A stretch of 64,000 bases of DNA from Campylorhamphus procurvoides (Eukaryota; Chordata; Aves; Passeriformes; Dendrocolaptidae): contig WBMV01000778.1 in assembly GCA_013396655.1 (NCBI GenBank), forward strand, positions 88,442 to 152,441, written 5' to 3'. A program made the position numbers and the translations under genes. Below, piece by piece: positions 49,901 to 64,000 of the stretch (its first letter is position 1; the number at the start of each line of letters is the position of its first letter). The notes below the pieces were generated by a model. It was not told the origin of the DNA. It ran no database searches and saw only the letters and a program-made list of their open reading frames with translations.

Positions 49901-50819
49901 GATTTATCATTCACTCTTTGCTGTCTGCATTTCCCTGATTTGCTGAGAGCATCATCCCCAACGTCAGCTCTTCAGCCTTGCCTAGCTGGGAGGGAAGGCC
50001 ACCTGCAGACCTTGCCCCAAAGCACATGTCCTTTCCAGGGGCTATTCTGTCACAGCCTCATCTCTTGGGCAAAACAGTGCCAAATTTGTGAAGACAGAGG
50101 AACACAAACCTAGGGCCATATGTGGGTGGTAATCACTTAGCACCCTGCCCATGCATACAGACAGACAGCTGGTCTGCCCCATGCACTGAATTAGGTGGAA
50201 AATCTTTAAGGAAAAAAAGAAATTTTTTATATCTGGAAGCTTCTTGAAAAGAGAAATTTCCATTGTTTCCCATCTCCATTCAGCCAGGAATTCAAGATTT
50301 TTCCTTTTTTGTTTTTTTTACTTCAAACTTGGCATGTCCCAGTCCCAGGCCAAGACCACCAAAGGGAGGATCTTCCAGCCAGGTCAAGGCTAAGGTGCTT
50401 CACCAGGAAAAGACATACTGCTGTTGCTTTTTTGGGTTTAAAAGAAAAAATCCCTTACTATTGTGGTCTGTAAAGACTTTCATAAGTACTAAATTCAAAG
50501 AAGGTTTATTAGCTCACTGTATAACCTGGAAAAATGTCCAAAGAAGCTTAATTCCTCTCTTCACTCCCCTGAGCAAACCCACAAGCTGGCAACTTTTTGT
50601 CTTTGGTTTTGAAACAATGCTTTTCACTGAAGCTTTTAAAAGAAATCTAATCCTGCCTGGTTTCCTCCTCTCTTAACTGTTACAAAGGCTTATTTTAACA
50701 CATACAGTCCATTCCATCTGCCCTTTAAAAGGAAAATGGTCTTTTAGCATAGAATGAAGGAAAAGCTCCAGCAAACCACATGGGGGGTTTTTTTAGGTTG
50801 GTTTTTATTTTGTTTTTTA

Positions 50820-56823
<6,004 letters not shown>

Positions 56824-59461
56824 TCAGCAACTTGGCATTTCCACCTCCTTCCCTGCAAACTGTCCCCTGTCATCCAGCCTGGAACGACACTTGCATGAAT
56901 GCTGCATACAAGCCCTACCCAGTGATCAGGTGAGACAGAGACAATGCAGCCCTCAGTGCTACCCAGCCCAGGCTGGATTTAGTCCCAGAGACTGAAAATA
57001 ATCTTCAAATGGTGTAACTCCTGTTATATGGAACTTCATGGAGGGATTTTTGGAAAAAAAAGCTCATTCTGCAATCAGGCTGAATATAACACCTCATGCA
57101 CTGGCTGCACAGAGTAAGCCTTTGAGTTATCTGAATTAACTTTGATATGTGAGTGCGGTTGTTGCACTGTAATACAGTCTCAAACCAAGTCTTTTCTGGC
57201 ACTGTAAATGTGAGACAAAAATCATTAAATTGGGTGAATTTCAATAACTGGTATGGCAGAGCCTGAATAATATAACCCAATTTGCTAAAAATCTTTTAAT
57301 TAATAGGCTTTATTTGCTGGTGAAGCAAATAATGTAGCTCAAGCGTTTGGGGAAGTCTGACTCCAGAGGGTGCTATAGAAATACTGACAGTAAGTTTCAT
57401 CTTCTAAACAAATACATAAAACCTCAGAGGGTAAAGGACACCTGAACAAATGAAGCTGTCTGTCACCAAACACAGCTTAAAGGAGAGTAAAACCCCAAGA
57501 GAGAAAACTGCAAGTGAAAAACCAAGAGTCCTTCCCCAGATTATTCTTTTTATGTATTTGGGTATATCACAACCCAGCATGGCAACACAGTGAAAAGCAG
57601 AGCAATGGGAAAACATAGTTCTCAACAAGCAAGGCACACAGACAGGATGCAAACTAAGGGTGTGCAGCAAGAAAAGATAATCATCTGTTGTAATAAATAT
57701 TCATACAGAGGCAGCATCCAAAGATCCCAACTGGGATTGAGGCCAGGATGTGCATAAATATTCCTGGGGTCCGTGCGACTGGTCCCAAGAAACGCTGGGC
57801 GCCAGCAGCATCTGTTGGCCTGCAGATGCCTCTGGTCTTCCAGAAGCTACTTGGCTCTAACTTTCTTTTTCAGCAGTGTGCCTGTTCCCTGCAGCATGTG
57901 AGAGCCAAGTCACAGCAGGAGCAGGAGCAGGGATGGGAATGGAGCAGGGGCACAGCGAGATGGGAAAGCAGTGATATGGACTGAACTGGATAATGGGCTG
58001 GCCAAGCAGGTGGAGGATGCAGTGACACCCATGACCACTTCCAGGGCTTCCCTTTTCCTCACCCAAACTGAAGGAGAACGCCTAATTTAGAAGGAAAACA
58101 AAGGACGTGTACTCCCAATTCACACTGCTCTCCTGATGCATCAGCCTGGTCCAAGCTTGGTCAAGGCAAAGATGCAATGACCTGTGGGGAGCTGAGCCCC
58201 ACGCGTGCCCACCAGGGTCTCAGGCTGCCTCCCAATCCCCTGCTTATCTGCTCTCCTTGACACCAGAGCTGGCAATTGTAGGTATAGCCTGAAGAGTTGA
58301 TGCCGGGCCACTCTGCGGTTGTCTGGGTTAAAAAAGTTGTTTGGTGATGCAAAAGGAACAGAAAAATGACAGTGCTCCTTTTCTGGAAAAGACCTATGAC
58401 TGTGAGTAGCAAGTTCATTACTCCTCACTATTACCTCCAGTGTGGCACAGGGCCAAGTAGGGCTTGAGATCATTTCATAACCTCAAACCATAAAAGAAGA
58501 CACTCCTCTCTTCTCCCTTGCTGAAATCCATTTCTGAGGCACTTTCTAGGAGGTACAACGTCTGCTGCTCCTTTCCTGGAGTCACAAATGTCAGGCACTT
58601 GGCTGCAGATATCTTAATGTCATTAAATGGTACCATGTAGGAGAGGGAGCAGTGGACATATGGCAGTGGGTGGAAAAGCTCTGACTTCAGGAAGTGCTTT
58701 TTTTAAGAAGGTTGGGGGCGTTTAACCTTACACGGAAGCCAAGATGAAACGTGGCATCGGGACGTGGGAATAATGCAGAGGGAGGATACAACCGGGGACG
58801 AGCAAGACAACCCCACAGGGGAGGTTAATTCCCACTACAGGCTGCTTAGGAAGTAGTACGAGTCACTCAAGGGCAGTTTAAATAGAGCTGGAAAATACAC
58901 GGAGTGTACAGAGGAGCCAGCACCTCCCCTTGGTGTGGTGGGACACGCCAGAGCTGCCCCCACACTGCTGAGGCTGGTCTGCACGGGAAGCAGACACAAC
59001 ACAGAGCAATACAAAACACCAGCACAACCCCACCAGAACACAGGGTTCCATTGGCACCACCATGGCCCTGTGTGGAGTGTGAATTAGCACTGGGGAAGGA
59101 GCTCCCCTCCAGAAGAGATGGGCCAATTCCCATGGGCCCAGTGGAGTTACCACCTCCATTTCCCATCCTTCCCTGAATAATGGGGCATCACTGTTGCCTG
59201 AGCACAGCGAGTTCTCCCTCTTGCTCGCCCACCTTGCTTTAATTAGATAAGTGAGAAAATGTGATTCTGTTTCTCTCCTGGATTCCCCCCCTCCTTTCTC
59301 TCCTCTTTTGTCTGAGCTCATGGCTTATTTTGAAAGGGGAATAATAATTAGAACATGTTGCTCTCTTTCATCAGCTTGAAAGTTGATGTCACATATCAAA
59401 ACCGATGTCACTTTTCACTCTTACTCTTTCCTTTGCTCAAAAAGCTACGAGAAGCTGGCTC

Positions 59462-59485
59462 TGTGTGTATGTGTGTGTGTGTGTG
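59462..59485. repeat. Short (TG)n microsatellite
   Basis: About 12 TG units with one TA interruption are followed after seven bases by a short ACACAC stretch, making a small imperfect inverted repeat. Confidence 0.9.
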
Positions 59486-62330
59486 CACGACCACACACAG
59501 TCACGACTTGGGCTTGGCACTGAGAGCATTGAGGGTACATAGAATTGTAGTGTTTTTCACCAAGGGATTTGAGGAGTAAGTACCATTGCAGTGTCTCTAG
59601 AAGACAAGAGACGCTTTTATAAAGCACTGTCTTTTCGCACTAGCTCTTTTAAGCACTATAGTCAAGGGTGAATTTCATTTAGCCTCACTGATTTAAGAAT
59701 ATTCAAGTGATTTAGGCAATCAGCAGCCTTTTTCTTTCGGATTCTCCCTTACGAAGGCTTCCTAGCTCCGTTAGCTATGATTGTACTAAATATCCTGTTA
59801 CTATTATCCTTTTCATTTAAGACTGGAATAAGCACCATAAAGCATTTCAACCTCCTTACCATCTGTTATTTGCTCTCCATTCTCTCTTGTCTTTCCGTTG
59901 TTCCTTACACAGCTATGAAATATCTATTGCACCTACTGACGCTGCCAGTTATTATTAAAGCAGCAGAATACCCACGCAGGGCACACTGCCAAATTCAGCA
60001 GACAGCAACCTTGGGTCCCCAGAGCTGTGGTTTGTGCCTGTAACCCCCAGAATGTTTGCATTTCCCTGCTTGGATGCAGACGCTGGCTGGACAAGTAGAA
60101 ATACTTCTCAAGTCTTTGTTGGGAATCACTTGTGACTACTCTACAGCCTGCATCACACGGCAGCGTGAAGTAGAGAATATTAATGCCCCTTCTGGCCTAA
60201 AATTAGGAGTTATCAACTCATAAACATGACAGACCATGCCTCAGCAGCTTCAGAATGGGCACCATTATGCAAAAATCTAATGAATTTATTGTTTAAAATT
60301 CTGCAAAAGTTTTTGAATGCCATCAGGGCTGTTTTTTCAGGTGATGTGAACCTCAGCATAGCTCCTGTTGGGTGAAGGGAGCTGCTTAGGTCCATAAACT
60401 TCCTGCTGAGTGGTGATGCTGCCAGATATCATGTGCATGGCTGGGGTGATTCTGCAGGAGCCAAGGCACTACTACTATATTAGCAAAGTAATTTTGGACA
60501 GTCACTGCAGACACAGTAGAGCAGAGACTTCTAAGAGATAATATCTGAACTGCTTCAAGGCACATGTTTCACTGATAACTATTTGTGGTGGCTGAACAGA
60601 AAGCAGGATCTTCCACCAGCCTGCAATCACAAACGTGTTTCATAAAAAACAGGAAGGGAAAAATCTTAGGAGATCTTATCGTTACCCAATTACCTAAACT
60701 GGGAGAGAGAGTCAGCTCTAGACTCAGACACCCAAATGGGTTCATACAAGCAAGTTGTCAGCCAGACATGTGCAAACTCATAATTAATAGAAATTTAGTC
60801 AACACACTCAACACAGTCCCCAGAGCAATCTGAGCTGAGAGGATGCATCACACACCAGGGAAAACAGAGAATATCAATGTTCCCTTCCGGGCCAGAACTG
60901 TGAGCCATCAGCTCCTGGGAAAGGGAGTGTGTTCCTCAGACCATGCCTCAGTCCCTGACACACTGAGATGTCTACAGCCAGAAGCCAATCCAAATTGAAG
61001 GGTGATTAATTCTCCCCTCTGACGCAAGTTTTAGTGTCCATTTGTCCTGCGTACTGTGTGGCAAGGAAGCCTAAGTGTTACCATTGGGTCAGCATTGACT
61101 CAGAGCCATATATGATCAATATGATCAGCTATACCTTGAAGTTGATCCTTTCAAGCCCTTTACTAATCATCTGTTCATGCATAAGTTACTCCCATCATTC
61201 TAGGCAGGCCAGTGCTTTAACAAACGAGATTACAAAACACTCCAATGCCTTTTTTTTTCTTTTCTATTCCTGGCTGGTAGTTTGAGTGAGAACATTTACT
61301 TTGCTAAACTTTTTATGGCATTTTTTCTTCTGCTGATTACATCAGTATTATGAATGCTTGCTTGCAAGTGGGCTTTGTTCTGGTATCTTCACAGTCTCAG
61401 TTACAAAACCCACTTCACTATCACATTAAAAATAATCCTTTTATTCTCAAATCTCTAATCCAGCAAAATCCTCACAAGTATTCTCCAAAAGGAGAATGCT
61501 TCTGCATAGACTTGGGTCACAACAGTATATAATTAGTTTTTAAAGGAAGTATGTTTACTGCTACAGTCAGATTTCCTGCTCCTTAAATGCTCTACTGGAA
61601 AGCTCTCAAGATTTTTAGCATTTTTGAAATAATGCCCAAAGAGGTTAAAATAATGTTTCCCTTACGCCTTATAACTCATCTGTCTCTCTAGTTTACTGGT
61701 CTCCCTACAAAGGACCCTTTTGTACTATCTGCCTAAAGGAAGAGGTTTCAGCTAGAAATACAAATACAGAAGGTAGGTACCCACATTACGATATGGTTCT
61801 GCTCCAATAAACTGCTGTTTCAGCTCTTCATACATAATTGCAATAGTTTTTAAAAACATTATGAAGTAGGAACATATTTGATTCATCTGAGAGCCTTGCA
61901 GAAGATTTATGTCATTTTATATAAACCCTGCGCTCAGACTTGCCCCACGCCATGCCCCATCCCAGTGTAAGGGCTGCTGCAAGAGCCTCCTTGGATGGAG
62001 GAAGCCATCAGGGACAGATCTGAAGCAGAATCAGTTTCCCAGCGCATTAAACTCTTTCAAATGAGTACAGGACACATTAATTAAAACCCACCCCCCAAAT
62101 GGCAGATGTGAGCCTACCCTGTGGCCAGGAAATGAACCTCCCAGGGAGCTGTGACAACCTGGGGATCTGGCGTGGTGGCCACACACACTGGCACACTGGA
62201 GTGGTGACACGAGTGGTCCCTCCTTACAATCATCTCCAGCCCAGCCCAGGCTTCTCCTGCAGGTTACCTAGTCAAAATATTGCTGCCTCCAGGTTTCCAA
62301 GTGTAAGCCCAACATGGAACTGGCTGGTTT

Positions 62331-62465
62331 TATGGAATCACAGAAGAGTCTGAGCTGGAAGGGACCCACGAGGATTATCAAGTCCCACTCTTAACTGATT
62401 GGTCTGTGCAGGGATCAAACTGGTGACCTTGGCATTATTAGCACCATGCTCTAACCAACCGAGGT
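62331..62465 (-). repeat. tRNA-Ile-derived SINE with CR1 tail (TguSINE1-like)
   Basis: Read on the - strand, the left part (62463-62400) follows tRNA-Ile(AAT): 'ggttggttagagcatggtg', the anticodon loop 'ctaataa', 'gccaaggtcacc' and a B-box-like 'agtttgatccctgc'. The first bases of the tRNA (acceptor stem) are missing, so the copy is 5'-truncated. The right part (62399-62331) is a CR1-X-like 3' tail: 'gggacttgataatcctcgtg', 'ggtcccttccagctcagac' and 'ttctgtgattcc'. This tRNA-head/CR1-tail layout is that reported for the songbird SINE TguSINE1. It would have used CR1 machinery for copying. Confidence 0.78.
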
Positions 62466-64000
62466 TTGGGGAAGCCAAAGCTGTTGCTGCACTGCTTTGC
62501 CGTTCTCACAAATACGTCTTTTTTGTCTAGATTTTCCTGACACTGCACTGCTACTTGGTAGTGATCTTTGATATATCTAACCCCTGGGTATTACAAAGAC
62601 ACACTGTGTCTCCAGTAACCTCCTGCACATTCCCGCACCCAAGGTCATATCCAAGCCCAGCAAAGCTTTCTGGTACGCTTGGAGTATTTACTAATCACCC
62701 CTATTGGGTTCTTGGAATTGCAATGCTGCCTTCAGATTAAACCCAAAGGCTACCTTGGTAGCATGTCAGCCGACAGCCTCATAACATCATGAGATAAACA
62801 TGTGGCAGAAAATCTGGTTCGCAGGCACTGGGTTCAGCTGGTGGCTCGGTGGCAGGATGCCACATGCATAAATCTCATGCCCAGCGAGAAGGAAAGAGCA
62901 TCCCCTCTGTCTTCCTGAAATCAGATTTCAACGTGACATCTTTATGGTAGCACAGCTGACTAAACACTGTAATGTCATCAGCGTAAAGAGAGCGCCCGTC
63001 CCCTCCTCTGAACTGTCTGCAAAGCAGCACAGGGGTCGGTATTTCCAGCAGTAACATGATGAGAGGTTTTTAAATACACAGGGAGATAAATCATTGATCC
63101 ATCATACTTGGCATTTGTCTGATAGTAAGGATTAAAACACCCACACTCTTACCATGCATTCTCTAGCTTGCTGAGTAAACTCTGTGAAATAACCCCTCAA
63201 AGTTCCCAAAAGGGGCACTAGAGGTGAGTGGCATTTCTTTTGTTTAGGGGCAGTCACCTATTCAAACACCTGTTAGCACACAGATGCATCCCAAGAGCAA
63301 TAACTTTCCAAAATGCTTCTTGCCTATCATATAAAATGATTTTGTTTCTGGAGGTTGGTCCTGAGCACTGGGGCCATGTGCAGCAACAGGCAAAGCAAGG
63401 GAGCACGTGTGAGGAGCTGCTTGTGGGTGTGGGTCTTTGTGAGGCTGTTGCTTCAGCAACAGCAGAGAAAGATTTTGCAAAACCAGGAAAACGTGTTGGA
63501 AAAGCCACAAATGAAGAGACTGAGCAGACTGGGAAACAAGGGAGCTCCTCAAACCTATTAAAACTTCAGAGAAATAATTTGGTAGATTTTCTGTCAAGGG
63601 TATCCCTTTAAAAAAAAACTTTAGTAGGGAGGGAATTTCAGGAACTGCTAATGTCACCTCCATCCTCTTTTTTATTTAATGCACCTTTTCCCTCCAATAC
63701 ACAGCTAAGGGCATGTTCCTGCACTGATTCCATTCCTGCTGCTGCCTTTTCTTCTCCCTCTGTAAGCCTGTACAGGAGCTGAGTGTGTCTGCAAAAGCTT
63801 CATTTCAATCGGAGCTCTTTGAGCCGCCCATCCCTGGGAAATCACAGGGGTTACTGCTCATCCCTTGCGTTTTTCACTTTCAGAGAAATTGAAGCTTCTT
63901 GTACTTTCATTATGGCATCTTTCTGAATTTGTCTGCTCTTCCCACAAATGGATTTCAAAGCACCAGCATAGTGTGGGCTTTTCAAAGAAACCTAATTGAG

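Noticed and set aside
62400..62463. Functional tRNA-Ile gene
   Set aside because: The 5' acceptor strand is missing, stems are mismatched, and a CR1 tail is fused directly to the 3' end. It is the head of a SINE copy, not a tRNA gene.

Overview
The window is vertebrate nuclear DNA, most likely from a bird and plausibly a passerine. Coding sequence is confined to short exons with GT/AG boundaries, separated by introns of about 1 to 11 kb. The interspersed repeats are almost all CR1 LINEs, the dominant avian retrotransposon, with old and young copies in both orientations. One element at 62331-62465 joins a tRNA-Ile-like head to a CR1-type 3' tail, the layout described for the songbird SINE TguSINE1. 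No bacterial, viral or CRISPR-like features were seen. No gene start or promoter lies in the window.

Two protein-coding genes are present, both incomplete at their 5' ends and arranged tail to tail. On the + strand, positions 1 to about 11330 hold the last four coding exons of ATAD2B, a AAA+ ATPase/bromodomain chromatin protein (3351-4046, 5675-5802, 6947-7075, 8015-8056), then a long probable 3' UTR. All exon phases join into one continuous reading frame of about 330 residues, downstream of the bromodomain. On the - strand, positions 64000 down to about 19600 hold the last six coding exons of KLHL29, a BTB-BACK-Kelch protein (56775-56577, 53936-53754, 51001-50821, 41448-41255, 33100-32956, 21941-21758), then a 3' UTR. 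The six exons join in phase into 360 residues: the end of the BACK region, a linker, and six Kelch blades. The BTB domain lies upstream, beyond base 64000.

Between the two 3' ends (about 11.3-19.6 kb) I see no gene. That interval holds a 37-T tract, an old CR1 (about 14.8-15.6 kb) and a younger CR1 (about 15.9-16.3 kb). KLHL29 introns carry further CR1 copies. These include a CR1 nested inside an older CR1 near 30.3 kb, a rearranged CR1 at 45.7-47.0 kb that contains a 230-base unclassified segment also found near 43.5 kb, and a CR1 whose 3' end lies 14 bases from a KLHL29 splice donor at 53753. Several AT-rich, TAAT-rich intronic stretches without repeat signatures could be conserved regulatory elements, but this cannot be decided from one sequence.

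The two genes have no known joint pathway; their adjacency reflects conserved synteny (they are also neighbours in human 2p24). I found no convincing previously undescribed molecular system. The most unusual observations concern repeat structure and its closeness to splice sites.
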